The notes beneath the pieces were generated by a model. It did no database searches. It had not been told where the DNA came from and saw only the letters and a program-made list of their open reading frames with translations. A stretch of DNA of 64,000 nucleotides. It comes from Fodinibacter sp963695175 (GTDB taxonomy: Bacteria; Actinomycetota; Actinomycetes; Actinomycetales; Dermatophilaceae). Shown in pieces: positions 16,396 through 25,224 of the stretch (within the stretch, counting starts at the first letter, position 1; each line of letters opens with the position of its first letter). The position numbers and the translations under genes were made by a program. The stretch is from contig CAVOGG010000004.1 of NCBI GenBank assembly GCA_963695175.1, positions 1,302,001-1,366,000 on the forward strand, written 5' to 3'.

Positions 16396-17115
16396 TCAGG
16401 CGATCGCGGGGCCGGTCAGGGCGAGCGAGGCGGCGACGAAGTGCGCGGTGAAGGCCAGGATGGTCAGCGCGTGGAAGACCTCGTGGAAGCCGAACCAGCG
16501 CGGTGAGATGTTCGGCCGCTTGGTGCCGTAGACGACCGCGCCGAGGCTGTAGAGCGCACCGCCGATGACCACCCAGGTCATCACCGCGGCGCCGGCGTGC
16601 TGGAGCAGCGGGCCGAAGTAGAAGACCGCGACCCAGCCGAGCATGAGGTAGGCCGGCACGTAGAGCCAGCGCGGGGCGCCCGACCAGAAGACCCGGAAGA
16701 GCACGCCGAGGAAGGCGCCGCTCCAGACGATGATCAGCATCCGACGGGCCTGGTCCGGCGGCAGCAGCAGCGCGAACGGGGTGTAGGTGCCGGCGATGAT
16801 CAGGAAGATGTTCGAGTGGTCGAAGCGACGGAGGAACCCTCCGACGCGCGGCGACCAGGTGCCGCGGTGGTAGACGGCCGAGGTGGCGAAGAGCAGCACC
16901 GCCGTACCGGCGAAGACCGCTGCCGCGACCTTCTCCTTGGTCGTGCCGGCGAGCACGATGAGGATGATGCCGGAGACCAGGGCCACGGGGGCCATGCCGG
17001 CGTGCAGCCAGCCGCGCAGCTTGGGCTTGACGAGCTCCATCGCTGTCTCGACGCGTTGCTCGAGCGCCTCGCGGCGGCTCGGCTCAGCGCCGGGCGTCGG
17101 CTCGGTCTGCGTCAT
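16396..17115 (-). CDS. Hemolysin III / PAQR family membrane protein
   Basis: A 239-residue protein with seven hydrophobic segments, of the hemolysin III (YqfA/PAQR) family. Family marks are AVYHRGTWSP with a conserved histidine (about residue 105), FDHSNIFLIIAGTYTPFALL (about 120), and the C-terminal GFHEVFHALTILAFTAHFVA with two histidines. In relatives these residues bind zinc. The biological role in bacteria is uncertain; the name comes from a haemolytic phenotype in one species and need not apply. ATG 17115 sits 6 nt after TACCCT on the minus strand, consistent with a leaderless start. It is divergent from the prenyl transferase gene. Confidence 0.85.
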   Translation of the reverse strand: MTQTEPTPGAEPSRREALEQRVETAMELVKPKLRGWLHAGMAPVALVSGIILIVLAGTTKEKVAAAVFAGTAVLLFATSAVYHRGTWSPRVGGFLRRFDHSNIFLIIAGTYTPFALLLPPDQARRMLIIVWSGAFLGVLFRVFWSGAPRWLYVPAYLMLGWVAVFYFGPLLQHAGAAVMTWVVIGGALYSLGAVVYGTKRPNISPRWFGFHEVFHALTILAFTAHFVAASLALTGPAIA

Positions 17116-17121
17116 CTCTCG

Positions 17122-17146
17122 AGGGTAACCTACCCAACCGTAGGTT
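17122..17146. promoter_or_regulatory. hlyIII -10 box and 7-bp inverted repeat
   Basis: The minus-strand TACCCT (17122-17127) ends six bases before the hlyIII start. Overlapping its edge is a perfect inverted repeat, AACCTAC / GTAGGTT with a 6-bp gap (17127-17146), a candidate repressor site. Confidence 0.45.
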
Positions 17147-17250
17147 GGGGGTGCCGGCACTGAGAGGCGTTCGTCACGGGAGTAGCGTGGGGCGCGCCGA
17201 CCGTGACCTCGCGGTGCGGCTCCGGAGTATGGCGGGAGGACACGGCGCAC

Positions 17251-18012
17251 ATGTGGCTGAGCGACGTCCTCTACGCCGCCTACACCCGTCGCCTCACCCG
17301 GCAGCTCGACTCCTCCTCGGTCCCGCGCCACGTCGGGGTCATGCTCGACGGGAACCGCCGCTGGGCCAAGGCCCGCGGCGCCGGGGCGAGCGAGGGTCAC
17401 CAGGCGGGTGCCGACAACATCGCGAACCTCCTGTCGTGGTGCGACGAGGTGGGGGTCGAGGTGGTCACCCTGTGGCTGCTGTCGACCGACAACCTCAACC
17501 GCCCCAAGAAGGAGCTGCGGCCCCTGCTCGGCATCATCGAGAAGGCCGTCGACACGCTCTCTGCGACGCACCGCTGGCGCATCCACCCGGTCGGGGCCCT
17601 CGACCTGTTGCCCGGCCGCACCGCGGCCAGGCTCAAGGCGGCCGAGGACCACACCCGTGACGTCGACGGGATGCTGGTCAACGTGGCGGTCGGCTACGGC
17701 GGGCGTCGTGAGATCGCCGATGCCGTGCGCTCGCTCCTGCAGGAGCACGCCACCCGGGGAACGAGCATCGAGGAGCTCGCCGAGGTGATCGACGTCGAGC
17801 ACATCGCCGAGCACCTCTACACCAAGGGCCAGCCCGACCCGGACCTCGTCATCCGCACCTCCGGGGAGCAGCGGCTCGGCGGGTTCCTGCTCTGGCAGAG
17901 CGCGCACAGCGAGTTCTACTTCTGCGAGGCCTACTGGCCCGACTTCCGCAAGGTCGACTTCCTGCGGGCGCTGCGTGCCTTCGGCGAGCGGCAGCGTCGC
18001 TTCGGCGCCTGA
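17251..18012 (+). CDS. cis-prenyl transferase (isoprenyl diphosphate synthase)
   Basis: A 253-residue UppS-family enzyme that extends allylic diphosphates with cis-isoprene units for the lipid carrier of cell-wall synthesis. Family motifs: VMLDGNRRWAKARG with the catalytic aspartate (about residue 33), VTLWLLSTDNLNRP (about 78), and the C-terminal LVIRTSGEQRLGGFLLWQSA then SEFYFCEAYWPDF. The STDNLNRP wording and the length resemble the short-chain Z-farnesyl diphosphate synthase branch (Rv1086) more than decaprenyl synthases, but this is inference. ATG 17251 was chosen because it follows a GGGAGGA site about 11 bp upstream and matches the family's N-terminus; GTG 17203 would add 16 unrelated residues. 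Confidence 0.85.
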   Translation: MWLSDVLYAAYTRRLTRQLDSSSVPRHVGVMLDGNRRWAKARGAGASEGHQAGADNIANLLSWCDEVGVEVVTLWLLSTDNLNRPKKELRPLLGIIEKAVDTLSATHRWRIHPVGALDLLPGRTAARLKAAEDHTRDVDGMLVNVAVGYGGRREIADAVRSLLQEHATRGTSIEELAEVIDVEHIAEHLYTKGQPDPDLVIRTSGEQRLGGFLLWQSAHSEFYFCEAYWPDFRKVDFLRALRAFGERQRRFGA

Positions 18013-18175
18013 GCCCGCCCAAAAACGGCCCCCAGACGCACCTCTCGCCACACCCGTCACACCAGCCCCATACACCATCGGCGCCGGGCCCGACACGCCG
18101 GGTGCCGCCTCCGGGCCGCGCGCCCGGGCGCGTCGTAGCGTCGAGACCACCGCAGTCCGCACCCCAGGAGCGACC

Positions 18176-19513
18176 ATGGCCTCGAGCACGCGACCGGCAA
18201 CGCCCGCACGTCCCGGGAAGGAGCCGCGTCGCACCTACGTGCTCGACACCTCGGTCCTGCTCGCGGACCCACGGGCCATCACCCGCTTCAAGGAGCACGA
18301 GGTCGTCCTCCCCGTCGTGGTGGTGACCGAGCTGGAGGCCAAGCGGCACCACCCCGAGCTGGGCTACTTCGCCCGCACGGCGCTGCGGATGCTCGACGAC
18401 CTGCGCATCTCGGCCGGCCGGCTCGACGCCCCGGTGCCCATCGGTGACGACGGCGGCACCCTGCGGGTCGAGCTCAACCACACCGACCCCACCTCGCTTC
18501 CGGCCGGCTTCCGGCTCGGCGACAACGACACCCGCATCCTCGCCGTGGCCCGCAACCTCGCCAACGAGGGCCGGATCGTCACGATCGTCAGCAAGGACCT
18601 GCCGATGCGGGTCAAGGCCTCGGCCTGCGGGCTCGAGGCCGAGGAGTACCGCGCCGAGCTCGCCGTCGAGTCCGGCTGGACCGGCATGGCAGAGCTCGAC
18701 GTCACCGTCGAGGAGATGGACCACCTCTACGAGTACGGCCGGCTCGAGAGCGTCGACGCCGCCGAGTTCCCCTGTCACACCGGGCTGGTGCTCACCTCGC
18801 CGCGGGGGTCGGGGCTGGGCCGGGTCGGCGCGGACAAGCAGGTGCGCCTGGTGCGCGGCGACCGCGACGCGTTCGGGTTGCACGGTCGCAGCGCCGAGCA
18901 GCGGATCGCGCTCGACCTGCTGATGGACCCCGACATCGGCATCGTCAGCCTCGGTGGCCGCGCCGGCACCGGCAAGTCCGCGCTCGCCCTGTGCGCCGGC
19001 ATCGAGGCCGTCATGGAGCGTCGCCAGCAGCGCAAGGTGGTCGTCTTCCGGCCGCTCTACGCCGTCGGCGGCCAGGACCTCGGCTACCTGCCCGGTGACG
19101 CCTCCGAGAAGATGAACCCTTGGGGCCAGGCGGTTTTCGACACACTGTCGGCCCTGGTCTCGCGTGAGGTCGTCGAGGAGATCCTCGACCGGGGGATGCT
19201 CGAGGTGCTGCCGCTCACGCACATCCGTGGGCGCTCGCTGCACGACGCGTTCGTCATCGTCGACGAGGCCCAGAGCCTGGAGCGCAACGTGCTGCTCACC
19301 GTGCTGTCGCGGATCGGGCAGAACTCGCGGGTGGTGCTGACGCACGACGTCGCCCAGCGCGACAACCTCCGGGTGGGGCGCCACGACGGCGTCGTGGCGG
19401 TCGTCGAGGCCCTCAAGGGCCACCCGCTCTTCGCGCACGTCACGCTCACCCGCAGCGAGCGCAGCCCGATCGCCGCGCTGGTGACAGACCTGCTCGAGGG
19501 CATCGAGGTCTAG
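18176..19513 (+). CDS. PIN-PhoH fusion ATPase (PhoH2)
   Basis: A 445-residue two-domain protein. The N-terminal PIN nuclease domain (about 20-150) shows YVLDTSVLLADPRAITRF with its acidic metal ligand, ELEAKRHHPELG, and GDNDTRILAVARN, then TIVSKDLPMRVKAS. The C-terminal PhoH ATPase domain (about 240-445) has Walker A SLGGRAGTGKSALALCAG, VFRPLYAVGGQDLGYLPGD, HIRGRSLHDAFVIVDEAQSL as Walker B, and SRVVLTHDVAQRDN. In mycobacteria PhoH2 is reported to be an ATP-dependent RNA helicase and sequence-specific ribonuclease. ATG 18176 follows an AGGAG 6 bp upstream; the frame is open from 17975 but overlaps the previous gene. It is monocistronic. Confidence 0.9.
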   Translation: MASSTRPATPARPGKEPRRTYVLDTSVLLADPRAITRFKEHEVVLPVVVVTELEAKRHHPELGYFARTALRMLDDLRISAGRLDAPVPIGDDGGTLRVELNHTDPTSLPAGFRLGDNDTRILAVARNLANEGRIVTIVSKDLPMRVKASACGLEAEEYRAELAVESGWTGMAELDVTVEEMDHLYEYGRLESVDAAEFPCHTGLVLTSPRGSGLGRVGADKQVRLVRGDRDAFGLHGRSAEQRIALDLLMDPDIGIVSLGGRAGTGKSALALCAGIEAVMERRQQRKVVVFRPLYAVGGQDLGYLPGDASEKMNPWGQAVFDTLSALVSREVVEEILDRGMLEVLPLTHIRGRSLHDAFVIVDEAQSLERNVLLTVLSRIGQNSRVVLTHDVAQRDNLRVGRHDGVVAVVEALKGHPLFAHVTLTRSERSPIAALVTDLLEGIEV

Positions 19514-19521
19514 GTGTCTCC

Positions 19522-19552
19522 CGTCACAACCTGAGCAGAACTTCAGGTGACG
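19522..19552 (+). terminator. Weak hairpin after phoH2
   Basis: CGTCA and CCTGA pair with TCAGG and TGACG around an 8-nt loop, with a 3-nt bulge. It lies 8 bp after the stop and is followed by an AT-containing stretch, so it is a possible terminator. Confidence 0.4.
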
Positions 19553-19668
19553 ATTTCGCCCCGTCCGGGGCATCACCTAAAGTAAGGTCTCGATTCGGTA
19601 ACGCCCCGGGGCTTCCCTGTGCCCCCTCCCTGACTGCGTGATCCCCCCTGAGAGGTTCCTGCCTGCCC

Positions 19669-20397
19669 ATGCCCCGATACACCCCGCGCCACGCGCCCCG
19701 TCACGCTGCTCCGCGGCGTTCGGGCGCCTCTCGCGCGGCGCGTACGGCGCTCGGTCGGCCGGTGCTCGCCTCGGGTCTCGCGGCGGCCGTGCTGTCGACC
19801 GGTGCCCTGGCCGCCTCGGTGTCCGGAGGCACGGCGAGCGCCGACACGCTCACCTTCGCCGTCGACGGGGTCACGTCCAGCACGTCCACCGAGCAGAGCA
19901 AGACCGAGCAGGCCGACGCGGTGCGCGTCGCCGCCGACCGCAGCGCGACCAACGCCCAGCGCTCCGTCGCCGTGGCCCGTAGCGCCCAGCGTGAGAAGGT
20001 CAAGGCCGCGGCGCTCGCCAAGGCCCGCAAGGCCGCCGCCGAGAAGGCCGCTGCAGCTGCCCAGCGCAAGCGGGTCATCGCCAACGCGCAACGCGACCCC
20101 AAGGCCGCCGCGCGGATGCTGTTGCCCGAGTACGGTTTCAGCCAGTCGCAGTGGCCCTGCCTCGACCGGCTGTGGATCGGTGAGAGCGGCTGGAACTACA
20201 AGGCCGCGAACTCGTCGTCCGGCGCGTACGGCATCCCCCAGTCGCTGCCCGGCAGCAAGATGGCGACCGTGGCGGGCGACTGGCGCACCAACCCGGTCAC
20301 CCAGATCAAGTGGGGGCTCGACTACATCAAGCGGTCCTACGGCTCGCCGTGCAACGCCCTCGACCAGTGGAACAGCCGTTCCCCGCACTGGTACTGA
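19669..20397 (+). CDS. Secreted transglycosylase-like cell-wall protein
   Basis: A 242-residue exported protein. It has a basic N-terminus (MPRYTPRHAPRHAAPRRSG) and a long hydrophobic signal segment (VLASGLAAAVLSTGALAA) ending near residue 59. A helical Ala/Lys-rich region from about 100 to 145 (KAAALAKARKAAAEKAAAAA) probably acts as a stalk. The C-terminal 85 residues form a lysozyme-like domain, with the likely catalytic glutamate in DRLWIGESGWNYKAANSSSG, then GAYGIPQSLPGSKM and WGLDYIKRSYGSPCNAL, ending HWY. This matches the stand-alone transglycosylase/aggregation-factor domains of actinobacteria. Peptidoglycan cleavage is inferred from the motif. The 155-bp upstream region shows no riboswitch that I can recognise. 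Confidence 0.75.
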   Translation: MPRYTPRHAPRHAAPRRSGASRAARTALGRPVLASGLAAAVLSTGALAASVSGGTASADTLTFAVDGVTSSTSTEQSKTEQADAVRVAADRSATNAQRSVAVARSAQREKVKAAALAKARKAAAEKAAAAAQRKRVIANAQRDPKAAARMLLPEYGFSQSQWPCLDRLWIGESGWNYKAANSSSGAYGIPQSLPGSKMATVAGDWRTNPVTQIKWGLDYIKRSYGSPCNALDQWNSRSPHWY

Positions 20398-20436
20398 CCG
20401 GCATCCGCCGTCACGCCGACCGGCGCGGTGGCTCGC

Positions 20437-21402
20437 TCAGATCTTGCGCAGCCTGATCCCCGTCACGGCGTGGTCGGCACCCTTGGTCAGCACGAGCGTC
20501 GCCCGGTCGCGCGTCGGCAGCACGTTCTCGACGAGGTTCGGCTCGTTGATCTGCTCCCAGATGGCCGCCGCGGTCTCGCGAGCCTCGTCGTCGCTCAGCC
20601 GCGCGTAGCGGTGGAAGTAGGACTGGGGGTCGGCAAATGCCGTCTCGCGCAACCGGAGGAAGCGCTCGACGTACCAGGTGCGGATCTCCTCGACCGGGGC
20701 GTCGACGTAGACCGAGAAGTCGAAGTAGTCCGAGATCGCGCCGGTGCTCGACCCGTCCGGGCGGGGCGCCGGCGGCTGCAGCACGTTGAGCCCTTCGACG
20801 ATGAGCACGTCGGGCCGGCTCACCCGGATCGTGTCGGGCAGCACGTCGTAGGTGAGGTGCGAGTACTGCGGAGCCTCGACGACCGGCATCCCCGACTTCA
20901 CCGCGGCGATGAAGCGCATCAGGGCGCGGCGGTCGTAGGACTCCGGAAAACCCTTGCGCTGCAACAACCCACGCCGCTCCAGCTCGGCGTTCGAGTGCAG
21001 GAACCCATCGGTCGTGATGAGCTCGACGCGCGGCGTGTGCGGCCAGCGGCTCATCAGCTCCTTGAGGATGCGCGAGGTCGTCGACTTGCCGACCGCCACC
21101 GAGCCGGCCACCCCCACGACGAACGGCACCCGTGTCGGTCGCTCCCCGAGGAACTCGCTGGTCGCGAGCCGGAGCCCGTGGGTGGCCTCGACGTAGAAGT
21201 GCAGCAACCGTGAGAGCGGGAGGTAGACCTCTTCGACCTCGTTGAGGTCGAGCCGCTCGCCCAGCCCGCGCAGCCGCGCGAGGTCGCTCTGCTCCAGGCT
21301 CATCGGGTGGTTCTCGCGCAGGCGCGACCACGCCCGGCGGTCGAGGTCGACGTAGGGCGTCGGCAGCGTGCGTCGCTCCTGCGTGGCGCTCACCCGCGCC
21401 AT
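20437..21402 (-). CDS. coaA: Type I pantothenate kinase
   Basis: CoaA phosphorylates pantothenate, the first and regulated step of coenzyme A synthesis. The 321-residue product has the P-loop GVAGSVAVGKSTTSRIL (about residue 87), LITTDGFLHSNAELERRG, KGFPESYDRRALMRF, the substrate block PQYSHLTYDVLPD, LIVEGLNVLQPP, and NEPNLVENVLPTRDRATL near the end. All are characteristic of the bacterial type I enzyme. I chose ATG 21402 (MARVSATQERR...) because the 23 residues before it, open to 21471, are not family-like and would extend into the glmS promoter region. It is divergent from glmS and followed by no obvious terminator before the convergent gene at 20397. Confidence 0.95.
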   Translation of the reverse strand: MARVSATQERRTLPTPYVDLDRRAWSRLRENHPMSLEQSDLARLRGLGERLDLNEVEEVYLPLSRLLHFYVEATHGLRLATSEFLGERPTRVPFVVGVAGSVAVGKSTTSRILKELMSRWPHTPRVELITTDGFLHSNAELERRGLLQRKGFPESYDRRALMRFIAAVKSGMPVVEAPQYSHLTYDVLPDTIRVSRPDVLIVEGLNVLQPPAPRPDGSSTGAISDYFDFSVYVDAPVEEIRTWYVERFLRLRETAFADPQSYFHRYARLSDDEARETAAAIWEQINEPNLVENVLPTRDRATLVLTKGADHAVTGIRLRKI

Positions 21403-21493
21403 TGTTGCGTATGCCGTCGCAACCGCCCCGTCGTGGGACGAGGGGAGACGCGCGGGCGCCGGGGGCCACACCGTCCCCCGAGGGGTTCACAAC

Positions 21494-21499
21494 TAGGCT
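21494..21499 (+). promoter_or_regulatory. -10 box (TAGGCT) of leaderless glmS
   Basis: TAGGCT ends eight bases before ATG 21507, with the same flanking bases as the promoter at 10162. A transcript starting here leaves no room for a glmS ribozyme or a ribosome site. Confidence 0.6.
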
Positions 21500-21506
21500 T
21501 GCCCGC

Positions 21507-23366
21507 ATGTGCGGAATCGTGGGCTACGTCGGACGGACGATGGATGACACGGCCCTCGAGGTCGTGATGGAGGGGCTCTCCCGCCTCGAGTACCGGGGCT
21601 ACGACTCGGCGGGGGTCGCCCTGGTGACCGACGACGGCGTCACGTCCGAGAAGCGGGCCGGCAAGCTCGAGAACCTCCGCTCGGCGCTCGAGGCGCACCC
21701 ACTGGCCGCCTCGCGCACCGGCATCGGGCACACCCGCTGGGCGACCCACGGCGGCCCCACCGACGGCAACGCCCACCCGCACCGCGGCGGTGACGAGGAC
21801 CGGCTGGCGCTGATCCACAACGGGATCATCGAGAACTTCCACGCCCTGAAGAAGGAGCTGCTCGCCGAGGGCGTCGTGTTCCTCTCCGAGACCGACACCG
21901 AGGTCGCCGCCAAGCTCGTCGGGCGCGAGTACGACCGGGTGGGCGACCTGACCCGGGCGATGCTCAACGTCGTGCAGCGGCTCGAGGGCGCCTTCACCCT
22001 GCTCGCGGTGCACGCCGACAGCCCCGGCGTGGTCGTGGGCGCCCGCCGCAACAGCCCGCTCGTGGTCGGCCTGGGCGACGGCGAGAACTTCCTGGGCAGC
22101 GACGTCGCGGCGTTCATCGGCCACACCCGGCACGCGCTCGAGCTCGGCCAGGACCAGATCGTGACGATCACCCCCGACGGCTACTCGGTCATCAACTTCG
22201 ACGGCACGCCGTCGGACGGCAAGGCCTACGAGGTCACCTGGGACGCCGCCGCCGCCGAGAAGGGCGGCTACACCACCTTCATGGAGAAGGAGATCAACGA
22301 CCAGCCGCACGCGGTGGCCGACACCCTGCTCGGCCGCACCGACGAGACCGGCCGCCTCGTGCTCGACGAGGTACGCATCAGCGAGCAGGAGCTGCGCGCG
22401 GTCGAGCGGATCACGATCGTCGCCTGCGGCACGGCGGCATACGCCGGCATGGTCGCGAAGTACGCCATCGAGCACTGGACCCGCATCCCGGTCGAGGTCA
22501 GCCTCGCCCACGAGTTCCGCTACTGCGACCCGATCGTCGACGGCACCACGCTCGTCGTGTCGATCAGCCAGTCCGGCGAGACGATGGACACCCTGATGGC
22601 CGTCAAGCACGCGTCCGAGCTCGGCGCGATGACGCTGTCGATCTGCAACACGCACGGCTCGACGATCCCGCGCGAGTCGGATGCCGTGCTCTACACGCAC
22701 GCCGGGCCCGAGATCGCGGTGGCGTCGACCAAGGCGTTCCTCGCCCAGATCACCGCCTGCTACATCCTGGGCCTCTACCTCGCGCAGCTGCGCGGCGAGA
22801 CCTACGCCGACGACGCCAAGGCCGTGATGGCCGAGCTGCAGGAGATCCCCGCGAAGATCGAGGACCTGCTGGGCCGGATGGACCGGGTGGTCGAGATGGC
22901 GTACTTCATGGCCGACACCCGCTCGGTGCTGTTCCTCGGCCGCAACGTCGGCTACCCGGTGGCCATGGAGGGCGCACTGAAGCTCAAGGAGCTCGCCTAC
23001 ATCCACGCCGAGGGATTCGCGGCCGGCGAGCTCAAGCACGGGCCGATCGCCCTGATCGACGCCGGCCAGCCGGTGATCATCGTGGTGCCGAGCCCCGACA
23101 GCCCGCACGAGCTGCACAAGAAGGTCGTCTCGAACATCCAGGAGATCCGGGCCCGCGGTGCACGCACCATCGTCATCGCCCACGACGGTGACGAGGACGT
23201 CGAGCCGTTCGCCAACGAGGTCATCCGGATCCCGAAGTGCGCGCCGCTGCTGGCGCCGCTGCTCGCCGTGGTGCCGCTCCAGGTCTTCGCGCTGCACCTG
23301 TCCACCGCCAAGGGCCTCGACGTCGACCAGCCCCGGAACCTCGCCAAGTCGGTCACGGTCGAATGA
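21507..23366 (+). CDS. glmS: Glutamine-fructose-6-phosphate aminotransferase (isomerizing)
   Basis: GlmS makes glucosamine-6-phosphate from fructose-6-phosphate and glutamine, the entry to peptidoglycan and mycothiol precursors. The 619-residue protein begins MCGIVGYVGR, where Cys2 becomes the N-terminal nucleophile of the glutaminase domain. Further blocks are LEYRGYDSAGVAL, HTRWATHGGPTDGNAHPH, HNGIIENF, and two SIS sugar-isomerase domains: ACGTAAYAGMVAKY, VSISQSGETMDTLMAVKHA, and LGRNVGYPVAMEGALKLKEL with YIHAEGFAAGELKHGPIALI. It ends in the conserved AKSVTVE. ATG 21507 is set by the nucleophile. acpS follows within 14 bp, so glmS heads a long run of same-strand genes to tsaD. Confidence 0.97.
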   Translation: MCGIVGYVGRTMDDTALEVVMEGLSRLEYRGYDSAGVALVTDDGVTSEKRAGKLENLRSALEAHPLAASRTGIGHTRWATHGGPTDGNAHPHRGGDEDRLALIHNGIIENFHALKKELLAEGVVFLSETDTEVAAKLVGREYDRVGDLTRAMLNVVQRLEGAFTLLAVHADSPGVVVGARRNSPLVVGLGDGENFLGSDVAAFIGHTRHALELGQDQIVTITPDGYSVINFDGTPSDGKAYEVTWDAAAAEKGGYTTFMEKEINDQPHAVADTLLGRTDETGRLVLDEVRISEQELRAVERITIVACGTAAYAGMVAKYAIEHWTRIPVEVSLAHEFRYCDPIVDGTTLVVSISQSGETMDTLMAVKHASELGAMTLSICNTHGSTIPRESDAVLYTHAGPEIAVASTKAFLAQITACYILGLYLAQLRGETYADDAKAVMAELQEIPAKIEDLLGRMDRVVEMAYFMADTRSVLFLGRNVGYPVAMEGALKLKELAYIHAEGFAAGELKHGPIALIDAGQPVIIVVPSPDSPHELHKKVVSNIQEIRARGARTIVIAHDGDEDVEPFANEVIRIPKCAPLLAPLLAVVPLQVFALHLSTAKGLDVDQPRNLAKSVTVE

Positions 23367-23379
23367 CCGGGGCGTCGTC

Positions 23380-23739
23380 GTGATCGTCGGCGTCGGCATC
23401 GACGTGGTCGACGTCGAGCGCTTCGGGGCAACCCTCGAGCGCACGCCGGCGCTGCGCGAGCGACTCTTCACGGTGGGGGAGCGCGACCTGCCGCTGAACT
23501 CGCTGGCGGCTCGCTTCGCGGCGAAGGAGGCCGTGGCCAAGGCGCTGGGCGCCCCGACGGGCATGCACTGGCACGACGCCGAGGTGCACCGCGGCGTCGA
23601 CGGGCGCCCGCACCTCGAGGTGCGCGGCACCGTGCAGGCCCGGGTCGACGCCCTGGGCATCACCTCGCTGCACCTGTCCCTGTCCCACGACGCCGGAATC
23701 GCGTCGGCCGTCGTCGTCGCGGAGGGGCCCGGGTCGTGA
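23380..23739 (+). CDS. acpS: Holo-[acyl-carrier-protein] synthase
   Basis: AcpS transfers phosphopantetheine from CoA to acyl carrier protein, activating fatty acid synthesis. The 119-residue product is normal length and begins MIVGVGIDVVDVERFGATLE, with the magnesium-binding aspartate at residue 8. The second motif, LAARFAAKEAVAKALG, carries the catalytic glutamate and lysine (about residue 50). The C-terminal LHLSLSHDAGIASAVVVAE is typical. The start is GTG 23380, 13 bp after glmS. The stop overlaps the next gene by 4 bp (GTGA). It shares the coenzyme A theme with coaA on the other side of glmS. Confidence 0.93.
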   Translation: MIVGVGIDVVDVERFGATLERTPALRERLFTVGERDLPLNSLAARFAAKEAVAKALGAPTGMHWHDAEVHRGVDGRPHLEVRGTVQARVDALGITSLHLSLSHDAGIASAVVVAEGPGS

Positions 23740-25211
23740 TCGAGGCCTGGTCGACGGATGCCGTGTACGCCGCCGAGCGTGCCCTCATGGCGACCCTCGA
23801 CGACGGTGAGCTGATGGCCCGCGCCGTCGAGGGCCTCGCCGGGGTCGCCGCCGCGCGGCTCGAGGAGAGCGCGGGCGAGGCCGTCGCGGCCCTCGTCGGG
23901 CCGGGCAACAACGGCGCCGACGCGCTGTACGCCGTGGCCCGTCTCGCCGAGGCCGGCTGGAACGCCGTTGCGGTGCACCACGACCACGTCCACGAGGGGG
24001 CCCGCGCGGCCGCCGAGGCGGCCGGTGTGGTGCTCACGACCGACCCGAGCGGGTTGGGCGAGGCCGACGTCGTGCTCGACGGCATCCTCGGCATCGGCGC
24101 TCGTCCGGGCCTGCCCGACTGGGCGCTCGGCTGGCTGGCGGCGCTCTCCGAGACCGCGCACGTCATCGCCGTCGACCTGCCGTCCGGGCAGGACCCGATG
24201 GGTGGCGAGCTCGACCCCGACGGCGTCTTCGCCGACGAGACGGTGACCTTCTCGGTCGCCAAGCCGGTGCACCTGCTGCCCCCGACCGAACAGGCCTGCG
24301 GGCTGCTGACCGTCGTCGACATCGGCCTCGAGGTCGACGACGACCCGGTCGTGCGGCGCCTCGACCACGACGACGTCGCCGCACTCTGGCCGGTTCCGGT
24401 GGCGTCCGACGACAAGTACTCCCGCGGAGTGCTGGGCGTCGTGGCGGGTGGCGAGTCCTACTCCGGCGCAGCGGTGCTCAGCGTCACCGCCGCGGCCGAG
24501 GCCGGGTGCGGCATGGTGCGCTACGTCGGCACACCCACCCCGACCGCGCTGGTCCGGGCCGCGGTCCCCGAGGCGGTGCACGGCCCCGGGCGCGTGCAGG
24601 CCTGGGTGGTCGGGCCGGGGCTCGACGTCGCCTCGCGGGCCGCGGGAGCCAAGGCCCAGCTCGACGTGGCACGCGAGGCGCTCGCCGGGCCGGAGCCGGT
24701 CGTCGTCGACGCCGGTGGTCTCGACCTGCTCGATGCCGAGGTGCTGCAGGCCCGGTCGGATGCCGTCACCCTCCTGACCCCGCACGCGGGGGAGTGCGCC
24801 CGCCTCCTCACCCGAATGTCCTCCACGGGCGAGGTCACCCGGGAGCAGGTCGAGGCCCAGCCGCTGGCCCGTGCCCGCGCCCTGGCCGAGGTCACCGGTG
24901 CGACCGTGCTGCTCAAGGGCGCCACCACCCTCGTGGTGCCGCCCGGCGCCGACTCCACCGTGTGGTCGCAGTGCGACGCGCCGCCGTGGCTGGCCACCGC
25001 CGGCGCGGGCGACGTGCTCGCCGGCCTGCTCGGCACCCTGCTCGCCGCCGGCCTGCCCGCCGACGTCGCCGGCGCCCTCGGGGCCCTGGTCCACGGCGTC
25101 GCCGCCGAGCAGGCCAACCCCGGTGGCCCGGTGCGGGCACTCGCGGTGGCGCACGGCATCCCGGCCGCTGTCGCGCACCTGCTGGGTCGCGCCGCACCCC
25201 CGGCGTCCTAG
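23736..25211 (+). CDS. nnr: Bifunctional NAD(P)H-hydrate repair enzyme (epimerase/dehydratase)
   Basis: A 491-residue fusion that repairs damaged NADH/NADPH hydrates. The N-terminal epimerase domain (NnrE/YjeF-N) has ALVGPGNNGADALYAVARLA (about residue 50), DVVLDGILGIGARPGLP, and VDLPSGQDPMGG. The C-terminal ADP/ATP-dependent dehydratase domain (NnrD/YjeF-C, ribokinase-like) has VPVASDDKYSRGVLGVVAGG, VVGPGLDV, TLLTPHAGECARLL, VLLKGATTLVVPPG, and the ATP-site WLATAGAGDVLAGLLGTLLA (about 430). All active-site blocks are intact. It overlaps acpS by 4 bp. The alr start follows 13 bp after its stop, the same order as in M. tuberculosis. Confidence 0.93.
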   Translation: MIEAWSTDAVYAAERALMATLDDGELMARAVEGLAGVAAARLEESAGEAVAALVGPGNNGADALYAVARLAEAGWNAVAVHHDHVHEGARAAAEAAGVVLTTDPSGLGEADVVLDGILGIGARPGLPDWALGWLAALSETAHVIAVDLPSGQDPMGGELDPDGVFADETVTFSVAKPVHLLPPTEQACGLLTVVDIGLEVDDDPVVRRLDHDDVAALWPVPVASDDKYSRGVLGVVAGGESYSGAAVLSVTAAAEAGCGMVRYVGTPTPTALVRAAVPEAVHGPGRVQAWVVGPGLDVASRAAGAKAQLDVAREALAGPEPVVVDAGGLDLLDAEVLQARSDAVTLLTPHAGECARLLTRMSSTGEVTREQVEAQPLARARALAEVTGATVLLKGATTLVVPPGADSTVWSQCDAPPWLATAGAGDVLAGLLGTLLAAGLPADVAGALGALVHGVAAEQANPGGPVRALAVAHGIPAAVAHLLGRAAPPAS

Positions 25212-25224
25212 ACTCGTCAACCCC

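Noticed and set aside
15984..16451. A 155-residue arginine-rich protein in the starting frame after mca
   Set aside because: Past about 16190 this frame uses rare CGA/GGA codons and low-complexity RRR text. The neighbouring frame gives a sensible acidic tail and a stop, so a frameshift explains it better.
19514..19668. Possible c-di-AMP (ydaO) riboswitch upstream of the secreted transglycosylase-like gene
   Set aside because: Such riboswitches often control actinobacterial wall hydrolases, but the conserved motifs and length are missing. Only a short hairpin attributable to phoH2 termination is seen.
21403..21506. glmS ribozyme or other leader RNA
   Set aside because: The -10 box lies 8 nt before the start codon, so there is essentially no leader transcript to hold one.
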